Source of the DNA: Pyrococcus furiosus DSM 3638
Lineage (GTDB): Archaea > Methanobacteriota_B > Thermococci > Thermococcales > Thermococcaceae
Reading direction: 5' to 3'
Length of the DNA: 64,000 nt
NCBI RefSeq assembly: GCF_000007305.1
Contig: NC_003413.1
Span: 372,001 to 436,000 of the forward strand
Position 1 is the stretch's first letter; the number at the start of each line of letters is the position of its first letter. Positions 1-9,266 of the stretch are shown here, piece after piece. Made by a program: the position numbers and the translations under genes. The notes under the pieces are model-generated. The model was not told the DNA's origin. It was given only the letters and a program-made list of their open reading frames with translations, and did no database searches.

Positions 1-29
1 CACTCCTTCTAAGAAGGAGGAGGCGTTGA
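1..29 (+). CDS. C-terminal tail of an upstream gene, probably the peptide/sugar-binding protein of the ABC importer (partial)
   Basis: Reading frame 3 ends with three leucines, five arginines and a TGA stop at 27-29. A hydrophobic stretch ending in a basic cluster is how Thermococcales solute-binding proteins usually finish (a C-terminal membrane anchor with a cytoplasmic arginine tail). The next gene is an importer permease, which fits. Only eight codons are visible, so this is inference; the same bases also form a CTCCTTCT/AGAAGGAG inverted repeat. Confidence 0.45.
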
Positions 30-67
30 GTTTCTTCTTTTTCTAAATTTTTCTAGGGGGGAGTGTT

Positions 68-1060
68 ATGGGGTTTAAAGAATATCTAAAGAGGAAAATT
101 ATTGTTTACCTCCTGACGTTTATTTTTGCTGTAACTTTAAACTGGTTACTTCCCAGGCTCATGCCCGGGGATCCAATTCAAATTATGATTAATTCTGCCT
201 TAGGATTATCTCCCCAAGAGAGGGAAATATTATTGAGATTTTATGAAGAATTATATGGATTAAATAAGCCCCTTTACGCTCAGTTTGTTAGCTTCTGGGT
301 GGCCCTCTTCAAAGGGGATTTGGGATACAGCATACTTTATAGAGCTCCCGTTTCAAGGTTACTTAAGAATGCCCTCCCATATGACATTGCAATTTTGTTC
401 CCAGCTATAGTATTAAGCTGGGTGATAGGAAACTGGTTGGGGGCACTAGCAGGCAAGAACAAAAGATACGACACATATATGATGCCCCTATTTTATTTCC
501 TAGCCAGCATGCCATACTTCTGGTTTGCAATGCTCCTCGTATACTTCGTTGGTGTAAAGGCAGGAATCCTTCCTTATCAAGGGGCCTACAGCCCTAACCT
601 AGTTCCAAGCCTTTCTCTAAGATTCATCGTGGATTTCCTCAAACACTGGATAATGCCATTTCTCAGCTTATTTGTCGTAATGATTGGCAGCTGGGCAATT
701 GGTATGAGAAATATGATAATATACGAGTTAGAAGCAGATTACGTAAGATACTTGGAGGCCCTTGGAGCAAGTGAAAAGCTAATGACAAAACATGCATACA
801 AGAATGCAATTCTGCCTCAAATTACAGGACTTGCGCTCCAGCTCGGTTTAATGGTAGCAGGAGCGATAGCTACTGAGATCGTCTTTAACTATCCAGGAGT
901 GGGGGTCCTTTTAATGAGAGCTGCAATGAGCCAAGACTATTTTCTTCTCCAAGGGGGTTTTCTAATGATCGTAATCTCAGTTCTCGTCGCCAACTTCCTG
1001 ATAGATATCGCCTATGCCTTCATTGATCCACGTGTTAGGGCTAGCTATACGGAGGGATGA
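68..1060 (+). CDS. dppB: ABC importer permease, DppB/OppB type
   Basis: Inner-membrane permease of a dipeptide/oligosaccharide-type ABC importer (330 aa). It has about six membrane segments, starting with one at residues 11-29. The cytoplasmic EAA loop that contacts the ATPases is visible near residues 225-250 (EALGASEKLMTKHAYKNAIL). The ATG follows AGGGGGGAG. It is first of five or six tightly packed genes (three bases to the next), and the glucosamine enzymes downstream point to chitobiose or a related aminosugar oligomer, rather than peptides, as substrate. The family assignment is firm; the substrate is inferred from context. Confidence 0.93.
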   Translation: MGFKEYLKRKIIVYLLTFIFAVTLNWLLPRLMPGDPIQIMINSALGLSPQEREILLRFYEELYGLNKPLYAQFVSFWVALFKGDLGYSILYRAPVSRLLKNALPYDIAILFPAIVLSWVIGNWLGALAGKNKRYDTYMMPLFYFLASMPYFWFAMLLVYFVGVKAGILPYQGAYSPNLVPSLSLRFIVDFLKHWIMPFLSLFVVMIGSWAIGMRNMIIYELEADYVRYLEALGASEKLMTKHAYKNAILPQITGLALQLGLMVAGAIATEIVFNYPGVGVLLMRAAMSQDYFLLQGGFLMIVISVLVANFLIDIAYAFIDPRVRASYTEG

Positions 1061-1063
1061 TAA

Positions 1064-1978
1064 ATGAAAACAATAAAGCTCGCATTCAAAAATAACAAAT
1101 TTAAATTTGGATTTGGAATATTAGTAGCTTTTATAATCTTTGGGCTAATTGGCCCGCTTTTTACTCCCTTTGCAAATGATGGATTGTATTATGAACAAGT
1201 AGGTAGAATCAAGATTGCATCATACTCAACCAAAACTCTTCCTCCAATGACCAGGGAAAACATAACCACGTACACAGGAAAAAGCATCGAAGTCCTACAC
1301 ATCCTCGGAACAGACAAGGAAGGAAAAGACCTCTACACCCAGCTTGTCTATGGCCTCAGAACATCTCTGTGGATAGCGTTTTTGGCCGCAATAATAGGAA
1401 CTCTAATGGGAATAACAATAGGGTTTGTCTCAGGCTACAAGGGAGGAATAGTAGACGAAATCTTAATGATGCTTGTCAACATAATGCTGGTAATCCCCTC
1501 AATAGTACTTTTAATCCTAGTGGCTGCTTATCTTGAGGCCAGAAGTCCTGAGATTCAAGCTATTATAATAGGATTAACAAACTGGCCATGGGTTGCCAGG
1601 TCAGTTAGAGCACAAACGCTCTCGCTAAAGAATAGGGAGTTTGTCTACCTCTCTAAGATAATGGGGCTTGAAGACCTTAGGATAATAATAGAAGACATTC
1701 TTCCAAACATGATATCTTACATCTTCATGGCCGGAATTCTCCAAGTTAGTGGGGCAGTCTTAGCTTCAGCAACTCTAGATTTCATAGGACTAGGACCAAC
1801 TACTATGGTTTCCCTGGGGGTAATCCTTCAGAAAGCAATTATGCACAATGCCCTTCAGTTCGGCTGGTGGTGGTGGTTCATTCCACCAGGATTGTTTATA
1901 ACTCTCATAATCACAGCGTTGTTCTTTGTGAATCTCGGTCTTGAGGAGGTTTTTAATCCGAGGTTGAGGAGGGAGTGA
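1064..1978 (+). CDS. dppC: ABC importer permease, DppC/OppC type
   Basis: Second permease subunit (304 aa), expected to pair with the preceding DppB-like protein. One membrane segment lies at about residues 15-35, then an extracytoplasmic loop that includes the HILGTDKEGKDLYTQLVYG motif typical of DppC, then five more segments. The EAA-type loop is near residues 195-215 (YLSKIMGLEDLRIIIEDILP). A WWWW run near the last segment is a small peculiarity. The stop overlaps the GTG start of the ATPase gene (GTGA), which supports translational coupling. Confidence 0.93.
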   Translation: MKTIKLAFKNNKFKFGFGILVAFIIFGLIGPLFTPFANDGLYYEQVGRIKIASYSTKTLPPMTRENITTYTGKSIEVLHILGTDKEGKDLYTQLVYGLRTSLWIAFLAAIIGTLMGITIGFVSGYKGGIVDEILMMLVNIMLVIPSIVLLILVAAYLEARSPEIQAIIIGLTNWPWVARSVRAQTLSLKNREFVYLSKIMGLEDLRIIIEDILPNMISYIFMAGILQVSGAVLASATLDFIGLGPTTMVSLGVILQKAIMHNALQFGWWWWFIPPGLFITLIITALFFVNLGLEEVFNPRLRRE

Positions 1979-2949
1979 TTGTGCTTGAGGTGAGGAATCT
2001 CAGGATTTATTATTCAACTCCAGTTGGTTTTGTAAAAGCAGTTGATGGAGTAAGTTTCGAAGTCAAGAAGGGGGAAGTGTTTGGAATTGCTGGAGAGAGC
2101 CGTTGTGGGAAATCAACCCTCGTCCACTCCCTAATCCTCAGAAAACCACCAATGACACACAAAGGCGGAAAAGCAATCTTCAAGGGGAAAGACTTAATGA
2201 AACTCTCGAGGGAGGAGGCAAGAAAAATCCAATACAAGGAGTTATCAATAATCCCACAATACGCAATGAACGCCCTAAACCCAACGAAAAAAATCAAGGA
2301 CATAGTGTGGGACTTAGCCAGAGAGCACGGCATGCAAGATAGAGAGGAAGTCGAAAAACTCTTGAAAGAAAGACTAAGCATGGTAAAACTCTCACCAAAG
2401 GTCGCCGAAATGTACCCAGTGGAATTGAGTGGAGGAATGAGGCAGAGAGCCACAATGGTAGTCTCAACCCTCCTAAACCCAGACTTGCTAATTGCTGATG
2501 AAATAACATCAGCCCTAGACGTGACGACACAAAGAGTTGTCATTGAATTACTCCACTACTTCATGCAGGAGGGGATTGTAAAATCAATAATCTTCGTTAC
2601 ACACGATCTAGCCTTGCTAAAACAGATTGCAGACAGGGTTATGGTGATGTACGCGGGGAAGGTTGTTGAAATCGGGCCAATGGAGGAGGTTTTAGAATCC
2701 CCAGCCCACCCCTACACGCAAATGCTCCTCGACTCCCTCCCAAGAATGGGTGTACACTACAAGAGGCAAAAACTCCACGGAATCCCAGGTTATCCAATAA
2801 GCCTACTAAACCCACCCCAAGGTTGCAGATTCTACACAAGATGCCCCTACGCAATGGAACACTGTCCAAAAATAGAGCCAAAATTAGTCCAAGTCTCCAA
2901 AGAGCATTACGCAGCCTGCCACCTCCTCGGGGGTGAGGGAAGTGCTTGA
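1975..2949 (+). CDS. dppD: ABC importer ATPase, DppD/OppD type
   Basis: First of two ATPase subunits (324 aa). The GTG start overlaps the permease stop; an in-frame GTG at 1981 is an alternative. Seen: P-loop GESRCGKS at residues 40-47, signature LSGGMRQR, Walker B LLIADEITSALD, H-loop VTHD, and the C-terminal CRFYTRCP...C...ACHL cysteine region, which in some DppD homologues is known to hold a [4Fe-4S] cluster. Oddities: residue 43 is Arg where this family nearly always has Gly, although GxxxxGK(S/T) is still met, and Walker B has Ile in place of the usual Pro/Ala. The end overlaps dppF by 17 bases. Confidence 0.93.
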   Translation: MIVLEVRNLRIYYSTPVGFVKAVDGVSFEVKKGEVFGIAGESRCGKSTLVHSLILRKPPMTHKGGKAIFKGKDLMKLSREEARKIQYKELSIIPQYAMNALNPTKKIKDIVWDLAREHGMQDREEVEKLLKERLSMVKLSPKVAEMYPVELSGGMRQRATMVVSTLLNPDLLIADEITSALDVTTQRVVIELLHYFMQEGIVKSIIFVTHDLALLKQIADRVMVMYAGKVVEIGPMEEVLESPAHPYTQMLLDSLPRMGVHYKRQKLHGIPGYPISLLNPPQGCRFYTRCPYAMEHCPKIEPKLVQVSKEHYAACHLLGGEGSA

Positions 2950-3907
2950 ACTCGAGAATGTGACAAAAACCTTCACCTCGGGACTCTTTGGTGGATATGA
3001 GATTAGGGCAGTGGATGGAGTATCATTCAAGGTTGAGGAGGGTGAGATAGTAAGCTTGATAGGGGAGAGTGGGAGTGGGAAGACTACAATCGGAAAACTA
3101 ATCCTAAGGTTGATTAAGCCAACTTCTGGGAGGATACTCTTCAAGGGGGAGGACATTTGGAGTTTTGACAAGGAGAGGTTGAGGAGGTATTATTACAAGA
3201 ACGTGCAGGCAGTCTTCCAAGACCCCTTCGCCAGCTTCAACCCCCTCCACAAGGTTGACAGAGTCTTCGACCTAGTATTCAAGAACTTCCTGGGGAATGT
3301 TGGTGAAGAGGAGAAAAAAGAAATGATCAAGAGGAGTTTAGAAAGCGTAGGCCTTAACCCCAGTGAAGTGTTGGGAAAATACCCACACCAGTTGAGTGGA
3401 GGGCAATTACAAAGAATCCTAATTGCCAGGGCATTACTCGTTGAACCATCACTCTTGATTGCAGATGAGGCAGTGTCAATGCTCGATGCTTCAACTAGAA
3501 TTGACATTCTAAACTTGTTGGGCGAATTCAGGGATAGGGTTGGGACTTCAGTAATCTTCATTACACATGATTTAGCCTTGGGTTATTACATTAGTGATAA
3601 GGTTGTGATCATGTACAGGGGGAGGATTGTCGAGTGGGGTGATGCTGAGAAAATCTTCAACAACCCCCTACACCCCTACACGAGAATGTTGCTGGAGAGT
3701 GTTCCTGACTTGAATGTGAAGTGGGAGTTTAAGGGGATTGAGCCTGAGAGGGAAGAGGAAGGGATTTATGAGATTCAAGGCTGCAGGTACGCGCCCAGAT
3801 GCCCTTACGCTAGAGAAGAATGCTACAAAAAACCACCACAAACAACCCAACCAGAAAAAAACCACCACGTAGCATGCTACCTCTATGAAAGGGGTGAGGC
3901 TTTATGA
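2933..3907 (+). CDS. dppF: ABC importer ATPase, DppF/OppF type
   Basis: Second ATPase subunit (324 aa), expected to form a heterodimer with DppD. It has a canonical P-loop GESGSGKTT, signature LSGGQLQR, Walker [16 protein letters not shown]-loop THD, and the C-terminal oligopeptide-transporter tail with four cysteines (CRYAPRCP...C...AC). The GTG at 2933 lies inside dppD; GTG 2942 is an alternative. The 4-base overlap with glmD (ATGA) shows that the importer and the aminosugar enzymes are made from one message. Confidence 0.92.
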   Translation: MREVLELENVTKTFTSGLFGGYEIRAVDGVSFKVEEGEIVSLIGESGSGKTTIGKLILRLIKPTSGRILFKGEDIWSFDKERLRRYYYKNVQAVFQDPFASFNPLHKVDRVFDLVFKNFLGNVGEEEKKEMIKRSLESVGLNPSEVLGKYPHQLSGGQLQRILIARALLVEPSLLIADEAVSMLDASTRIDILNLLGEFRDRVGTSVIFITHDLALGYYISDKVVIMYRGRIVEWGDAEKIFNNPLHPYTRMLLESVPDLNVKWEFKGIEPEREEEGIYEIQGCRYAPRCPYAREECYKKPPQTTQPEKNHHVACYLYERGEAL

Positions 3908-4881
3908 AAACGCTAACAGAGATTAAACAAACTCCTAAAGGTATAATCAAGGCAGATGAGAGCTTTAATCAGGTGAAAGATAAAATAAGACTACCACGCC
4001 GCATCCTATACCTGGGATGCGGCTCTTCCCACTTTTTAGCCAAGCTCTTAGCAATGGTCACAAACATGCACGGAGGAACTGGAGTAGCCCTACCTTGTTC
4101 GGAGTTCCTCTATTCTAAAGAAGCATATCCAATAGGGAAACCAGAACTAGTAGTTGGGATATCAAGGTCAGGAGAAACAACAGAAGTTCTTCTGGCCCTA
4201 GAAAAGATCAATACTCCAAAGCTTGGAATCTCTGCCTATGAAAGCTCTCTAACTAGAGCTTGCGATTATTCCCTGGTTGTTCCCACTATAGAAGAGAGCG
4301 TCGTGATGACGCATTCATTTACAGCCTTTTACTTTGCATATCTCCAGTTACTGAGACACTCTTATGGACTTCCATTATTAGAGGCCACTGAAGTTGCCAA
4401 AGCGACTGAAAAGGCTCTTGAATACGAGAATTATATAAAGGAGATAGTGGAAGATTTTGATTTCCAAAATGTAATCTTCCTGGGTTCAGGGTTGTTATAT
4501 CCAGTGGCCCTAGAGGCCAGTCTAAAAATGAAGGAAATGGCGATATTCTGGAGTGAAGCTTATCCAACATTCGAGGTAAGACATGGTTTCAAGGCAATAG
4601 CAGATGAAAACACTCTAGTTGTGCTAATGGCCCAGGAACTTTTTGAATGGCATAAGAAGCTCGTTAATGAGTTCAAAGGTCAAAGAGCAAGAGTATTATT
4701 AATCTCAAATTCTCAACAGGAGTTTGGGCAAGACTATTCTATAGAGGTTCCCAGGTTGAGCAAGGATGCAACCCCAATTCCCTATCTTCCTGTGGTTCAG
4801 CTTCTTTCCTATTATAAAGCCGTAGCTCGGGGATTAAATCCAGACAATCCCAGGTTTTTAGATAAAGTTGTGAGGTGGTAA
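3904..4881 (+). CDS. glmD: Glucosamine-6-phosphate deaminase (SIS-domain GlmD)
   Basis: Two SIS (sugar isomerase) domains in 325 aa, with GCGSSHFLA and [10 protein letters not shown] as the phosphosugar-binding motifs of the first. The glutamine amidotransferase domain of GlmS is absent, which is the hallmark of the Thermococcales enzyme that deaminates glucosamine-6-P to fructose-6-P and ammonia (known from Thermococcus kodakarensis). It lies between the importer and glmA: import, hydrolysis to glucosamine, phosphorylation elsewhere, then deamination. The start overlaps dppF. Synthase rather than deaminase activity is unlikely without a glutaminase partner. Confidence 0.88.
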   Translation: MKTLTEIKQTPKGIIKADESFNQVKDKIRLPRRILYLGCGSSHFLAKLLAMVTNMHGGTGVALPCSEFLYSKEAYPIGKPELVVGISRSGETTEVLLALEKINTPKLGISAYESSLTRACDYSLVVPTIEESVVMTHSFTAFYFAYLQLLRHSYGLPLLEATEVAKATEKALEYENYIKEIVEDFDFQNVIFLGSGLLYPVALEASLKMKEMAIFWSEAYPTFEVRHGFKAIADENTLVVLMAQELFEWHKKLVNEFKGQRARVLLISNSQQEFGQDYSIEVPRLSKDATPIPYLPVVQLLSYYKAVARGLNPDNPRFLDKVVRW

Positions 4882-4896
4882 ACATGAGGGTTAGTC

Positions 4897-7218
4897 ATGA
4901 TGGTAAAACCTATCTTCCTTGATGGTAAAAGGATTGTTGTTTATGGAGGTACCCTTCAGTATTTTAGAGTTCCCAGGAACTCCTGGGAAAGAATGCTAAA
5001 GAAAATGAAGTCTCACGGGCTAAACACCATTGATACGTACATTGCTTGGAATTGGCACGAGCCCCAAGAAGGACTCTTCGACTTTACTGGCGAAACTCAC
5101 CCCCAAAGAGATCTCGTCGGTTTTCTTGATCTAGCACAAAAACTCGGCTTTTACGTTATCATAAGACCTGGCCCATACATTTGTGGAGAGTGGAAAAATG
5201 GAGGCATCCCTGAGTGGTTGATTAACTCTCATCCAGAAATACTTGCAAAAGGCCCGAATGGTACTCTTCCAAGGGATATATACTATCCTCCAATCACATA
5301 CCTCCATCCCACTTACTTGGAATATGTAATGAAGTGGTATGAGAATGTTTTTCCTATAATAAAGGAATATCTGTACTCCAATGGGGGGCCTATAATAAAC
5401 GTGACGATTGATGACGAACCTTCCTACTGGGAAACCATCTTCCAGGCATTCTTGACCGATTACAACGAAATAGTAGTTAAGGAGAATGGGATCTGGCACT
5501 CTTGGCTAAAGGAAAACTACCAGTTGGATGAATTGGAGGAGAGATACGGTCAGAAGTTTTCAGATTATGCTGAGATTGTCCCACCAACGTCATTCTCAGA
5601 GCCCCTTCCAAAGATACTCGACTGGCATCACTTCAAGATATGGATGATCAACGAGTACGTAAGGATACTCTACGAAAAGATAAAGAAGTACGTTGATGTT
5701 CCAATTAGCATTTTAGATCCCTATTTACTCTTAGCCGCATGGAAGGAGTTTTACCTCTACGTAACCAAGCACAAGCTCGACATCCACCTATGGACGGAGT
5801 TCTGGTACTCATTCTACAGAACATTTGACTTCAAAGAAGACAGACTCGGCCACCTCTACTATAAGACGGGGGTTTATAGATATTACATAAACAAGCTGAA
5901 GACTCCCCCACTAAGCATAGAGACCCAAACATCCCTCGCCAATGTTATAGAGAAGGATGAGGCCGAGCTCCTCTATGCCCTCCTTCCAGCTTTGGGAATC
6001 CACAACATAAACTACTATCTCTACGTGGGTGGCGAAAATCCGAAAGGTTATGAATCACACAACGGAGCTACCTGGGACGTGTATTCCCCCATAGGATTGG
6101 ATGGAAGAGAAAGACAGCACGTGGAACCAATAAAGTGGATTGGCGAGTTCTTAAAGTCTAACATGGACTTCATCGAGTCCCAACTAAAGCCAAAAGTTGC
6201 CTTTGGGATGTACGAGCCTTATGAAGCCTTAAGCATGTGGGGACATCGGCCAGAAAGCTTCGAAGAGAGCGTAAATCTCCAAGAATATCTCTTTGGGGAG
6301 AGAGGATTGCTCACACTCTTGGCCATGAGCAATGTTCCCTTTGACGTCATAGACCTTGAACTTTCCACTGTAGAGGAGATGCTCCAATATGAGCAGATTT
6401 GGATTTACAGCCTGGATTTCATGAGCAGAGAAGTTCAAGAAAAGCTTGCTAGATACGTGGAAGAGGGAGGAAACCTCGTGATCCTACCAACCCTTCCATC
6501 CCTTGATGAGAACATGAAGCCCTACACAAAGCTGAGGGACTTCCTAGGAATTGAAGTTGAGAAGGCCAAGGCAAGGGATAACATGAGGTTAATTCCCTAC
6601 ATCAGCGTTGATGCAGAGGAGATAGACAGGATGGTCGTCAGAAACGTCGTTAGGGAGGTTAAAGGAGGGAAAGCTATAGCTTGGGTTGGAGATAAAGTAG
6701 TAGGGGTTATGGTAAGGAAAGGAAAAGGTTCTGCAGTTGTCTTAGGGTTCAGGCTTCAGTACTACTCGAGCTACCACGATCTACACAGGAAGTTTGTTGA
6801 TAAGATACTCCAGCTCCAAGGGATTGAAAGGGATTTTGAAGTCTCAAACAGAGACATAATAGTAATTCCAAGAGGGAATTATCTGGTGGTGGTAAATCCC
6901 AGGGACGACAAGGTTACTGGAAAAGTTAGATACAGGGGTGTCGAGTTTAATGTTGAGCTTAATAAGAGGGGAGTTCTCTACATCCCAATTAATGTGGAAA
7001 TAAACGGCATTAAGGTGCTCTATGCCACAGCAACTCCAGTGGGAAGGGGAGAGGGAACAATTAGATTTAGAAACCATTTGGCAAATGTAACTGAAATTGC
7101 AATTAACGGCAAGATCAAGGAAGTCTCAGGGGGGTATATCCTCCAAGAGAAGAGCTCAGGAGAGAAAAACATCTATGTGATAAAACACGAGAGCGAAACA
7201 TTCGAAATAAGAGTTTAG
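4897..7218 (+). CDS. glmA: Exo-beta-D-glucosaminidase GlmA (GH35)
   Basis: Cytoplasmic GH35-clan enzyme of 773 aa that removes glucosamine from deacetylated chitobiose. No signal peptide is present. The TIM barrel is N-terminal; Glu174 in TIDDEPSYW and Glu342 in SIETQT are the expected acid/base and nucleophile. A beta-galactosidase-trimerisation-like middle domain and a beta-rich C-terminus follow. Two consecutive ATGs (4897, 4900) follow GAGGG at a good distance; an earlier ATG at 4884 is out of frame. It overlaps the convergent rio2 gene by 4 bases. Annotated beta-galactosidases in this clan are the alternative, but the glmD/importer context favours GlmA. Confidence 0.9.
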   Translation: MMVKPIFLDGKRIVVYGGTLQYFRVPRNSWERMLKKMKSHGLNTIDTYIAWNWHEPQEGLFDFTGETHPQRDLVGFLDLAQKLGFYVIIRPGPYICGEWKNGGIPEWLINSHPEILAKGPNGTLPRDIYYPPITYLHPTYLEYVMKWYENVFPIIKEYLYSNGGPIINVTIDDEPSYWETIFQAFLTDYNEIVVKENGIWHSWLKENYQLDELEERYGQKFSDYAEIVPPTSFSEPLPKILDWHHFKIWMINEYVRILYEKIKKYVDVPISILDPYLLLAAWKEFYLYVTKHKLDIHLWTEFWYSFYRTFDFKEDRLGHLYYKTGVYRYYINKLKTPPLSIETQTSLANVIEKDEAELLYALLPALGIHNINYYLYVGGENPKGYESHNGATWDVYSPIGLDGRERQHVEPIKWIGEFLKSNMDFIESQLKPKVAFGMYEPYEALSMWGHRPESFEESVNLQEYLFGERGLLTLLAMSNVPFDVIDLELSTVEEMLQYEQIWIYSLDFMSREVQEKLARYVEEGGNLVILPTLPSLDENMKPYTKLRDFLGIEVEKAKARDNMRLIPYISVDAEEIDRMVVRNVVREVKGGKAIAWVGDKVVGVMVRKGKGSAVVLGFRLQYYSSYHDLHRKFVDKILQLQGIERDFEVSNRDIIVIPRGNYLVVVNPRDDKVTGKVRYRGVEFNVELNKRGVLYIPINVEINGIKVLYATATPVGRGEGTIRFRNHLANVTEIAINGKIKEVSGGYILQEKSSGEKNIYVIKHESETFEIRV

Positions 7219-8150
7219 CTTTCTTCCTTTTCCCTTCTCCCTATTTGCCAGGCCTCATAAAATCTCTTCCATTCTTCCTCAAAGTCTCTCTTAACCCCCC
7301 ATCTCCTTCTAAATGCGTTCAACAACACGGAAATGTCCCTCTTTAATAAGCCCAAACTTTCGGGATTTGCACACGTCAAATACTGGGCCCAGTCTATTAT
7401 CAAAATGTCATTATCCTTCGTTATAACTATGTTGAACTCGCTCATGTCCCCGTGTACAATCCCAAACTTGACTATCTTCTCGTACTCATCCAAAACCTTT
7501 CCCAGGATTTCCTCTGCTTCTTCTTTCGTTAAATCAGTGTCCCTAAGCTCCGCTAACTCCACGCCATCTATGAACTCCATAACTATGGCATGCCTATTCC
7601 ATGCTATTGGTTTTGGAACCTTTGCAAAAGAGCTTAACAATACTAACGCTTCATGCTCCTTCTTCGCTATTAACCTCGAAACATAAAGCCAGCTCTTGTG
7701 GTGCTTGTCTGCAAAGACGTCGCTGTGGTAATAGGCCTTCCTTGCACTTGTCCTCTCACCAATTCTGTTAAATTTAATTGCAACCTTCTCCCCCTGGGGA
7801 GTTATTGCAACATAAACATCTGCATCCTTTCCAACTCCTATGTGAGTCGTGCTAATAGCCTCAATAACCCCTTTCTTTGCAAAGGCCCTTATAGCCAGAG
7901 CATCGTAGCCGTGAATTGTCAGTTGATATCCAATGTATCCTATGTCACTTCTCCTAATAACTAAGCCTAACTTGTCGAGTTTGCCAAGCCTGTAGCTTGC
8001 GCTCTCTAGATCCATTCTAGCAAATCTTGCTATATCCTCCAGAGGCACCCATTTGTGGTGCCTCATATTTAACTCTACAGCCCTAAGTAACCTAAAATCT
8101 ATGTCTTTGAGCTTTGGATAAGCTTCAAGAGCTAAGAGTTTGCTGACCAT
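7215..8150 (-). CDS. rio2: RIO-type serine kinase/ATPase Rio2
   Basis: Atypical kinase needed for small-ribosomal-subunit maturation (311 aa). An N-terminal winged helix (about residues 1-85) precedes a RIO domain with P-loop GVGKDADVYVA, catalytic loop VHGDMSEFN and metal-binding IIDWAQ. I chose ATG 8150 (MVSKLLALE) over the longer frame to 8219, because a TATA-like TTTTTAAAA lies about 25-30 bases upstream at 8174-8184, which puts the transcription start almost on this ATG (leaderless), and the family begins here. The C-terminus is basic and acidic. Confidence 0.92.
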   Translation of the reverse strand: MVSKLLALEAYPKLKDIDFRLLRAVELNMRHHKWVPLEDIARFARMDLESASYRLGKLDKLGLVIRRSDIGYIGYQLTIHGYDALAIRAFAKKGVIEAISTTHIGVGKDADVYVAITPQGEKVAIKFNRIGERTSARKAYYHSDVFADKHHKSWLYVSRLIAKKEHEALVLLSSFAKVPKPIAWNRHAIVMEFIDGVELAELRDTDLTKEEAEEILGKVLDEYEKIVKFGIVHGDMSEFNIVITKDNDILIIDWAQYLTCANPESLGLLKRDISVLLNAFRRRWGVKRDFEEEWKRFYEAWQIGRREKEES

Positions 8151-8246
8151 CAATTGGCTAATACATTTTAACCTTTTTAAAAATGTGGGAGTCCTAAGAA
8201 AAGTAAAAAAAAATGGCAATAGAACTAATACCTGGAGGGAAAAGAG
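8151..8246. promoter_or_regulatory. Divergent promoter region of rio2 and the DUF835 gene
   Basis: Contains the minus-strand TATA element of rio2 (TTTTTAAAA, 8174-8184), and on the plus strand the ribosome binding site GGAGGG at 8234-8239, which sits seven bases before ATG 8247. No clear plus-strand TATA box was picked out; the A-rich stretch 8202-8213 is the best candidate region. Confidence 0.5.
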
Positions 8247-8315
8247 ATGGTTCTTGCAGAAATCAGGATAATAACACTTGCTGTCAAATGGATTGGTGCC
8301 CTATGGCTCTTGTAA
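8247..8315 (+). pseudogene. Detached first membrane segment of the DUF835 gene, ended by an in-frame TAA
   Basis: A 22-codon frame with an excellent ribosome binding site (GGAGGG at 8234). It encodes a hydrophobic helix (IRIITLAVKWIGALWLL) and ends at TAA 8313. It is in the same frame as the following DUF835 gene, whose first usable start, GTG 8322, comes seven bases later and has no ribosome binding site. The two together look like one membrane protein with a stop codon in its first loop. Confidence 0.6.
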
Positions 8316-8321
8316 ATATAT

Positions 8322-9266
8322 GTGAAAACAAAAAGGAGATCGTCACTTATAATGGCTCTAGCGATGATATTTTATGGACTCCACACTTTAGGGGATTTAT
8401 TAGCCTTGCCCACTTTCTCTGCCATTGCAGAATCACTGTTCTCTACATTGGTAGGATATGGAGTTAGTTATTTCCTCATTGAAGAGGGTAAGTATCCCAG
8501 GACACCCGTAATCTTTTCATTAATTCCCCTGCTTTCTGGATTATACTTAGTTGCCCTCTCCCTTAGTTCTCCTGGGAACGTGTTGGGAGGAGTATGTGGA
8601 ATATCAGGACTTTTCATAGCTATCTCGGGTTACTTACTGTGGAAAACAAGAGCAAGCAAAAAGATTTCGGCACTAGCATTATCACTTCTCTTTATTGGCC
8701 TTCACCAGATGGACTACCCATTTCTAGGGCCTATTGAATGGTTTGCTCCAATAGGATTTGCTATTGCAACAATTCTTACAATGACTTTGGTTATTGGTAT
8801 TGTGAAATTCTTCGGGAGCGAGGAGTATTTCAAAAAAGGAGCTATCAAGGTTGAAATTAAATCTGGTGCTTTACTTATTTCTCCTTCAGAATTTAAGGAG
8901 AGATACCTCCCCACTCTTCAAGATATGCCAGTCTTAGCCTTCGTAAGGAACATTGAAGCCCCTAAGTCTTGGTATTCGTACTTGATCTCTAACATAGAAG
9001 ATCAGAAAAGCTCGATATTCCCAACAAATCTTCCCAGGATACTCGAGATTTCAAGAAGATATTTCTCTTCAGTCAAAAATGGAATTGTAGTCATTGATGC
9101 TTTGGAGTACTTGACAATATATAATGGGTTTGAGGCGATAGCAAAGTTCTTAGCCACGCTCAGAGATTTTGCAATTTTAGACAATGGAACAGTTATCATA
9201 ATAACCGAGAAAAAAGCTTGGAAGGATAGGGAGTGGGCTCTTCTAACTTCCCTACTTGGAAAGTGA
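8322..9266 (+). CDS. DUF835 membrane protein (likely missing its first helix)
   Basis: Archaeal membrane protein of unknown function (314 aa from GTG 8322). About six membrane helices cover residues 8-165, followed by a soluble DUF835 domain (about 180-314) with its usual GIVVIDALEYLTIYNGF segment and a terminal EREW-like stretch (KDREWALL). The start is doubtful: the good ribosome binding site belongs to ATG 8247, which is in frame but separated by TAA 8313. Re-initiation at GTG 8322 or a sequence error are the alternatives. Convergent with the next gene (15-base overlap). Confidence 0.75.
   Translation: MKTKRRSSLIMALAMIFYGLHTLGDLLALPTFSAIAESLFSTLVGYGVSYFLIEEGKYPRTPVIFSLIPLLSGLYLVALSLSSPGNVLGGVCGISGLFIAISGYLLWKTRASKKISALALSLLFIGLHQMDYPFLGPIEWFAPIGFAIATILTMTLVIGIVKFFGSEEYFKKGAIKVEIKSGALLISPSEFKERYLPTLQDMPVLAFVRNIEAPKSWYSYLISNIEDQKSSIFPTNLPRILEISRRYFSSVKNGIVVIDALEYLTIYNGFEAIAKFLATLRDFAILDNGTVIIITEKKAWKDREWALLTSLLGK

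Noticed and set aside
1-19. CTCCTTCT/AGAAGGAG inverted repeat as a terminator
   Set aside because: The loop is a single base and the repeat lies over the probable coding end and arginine codons of the upstream gene; likely coincidence of codon use.
2010-2543. 177-aa minus-strand open frame inside dppD
   Set aside because: Composition is that of an antisense shadow (Ser/Leu/Phe rich, no motif), opposite an intact ABC ATPase gene.
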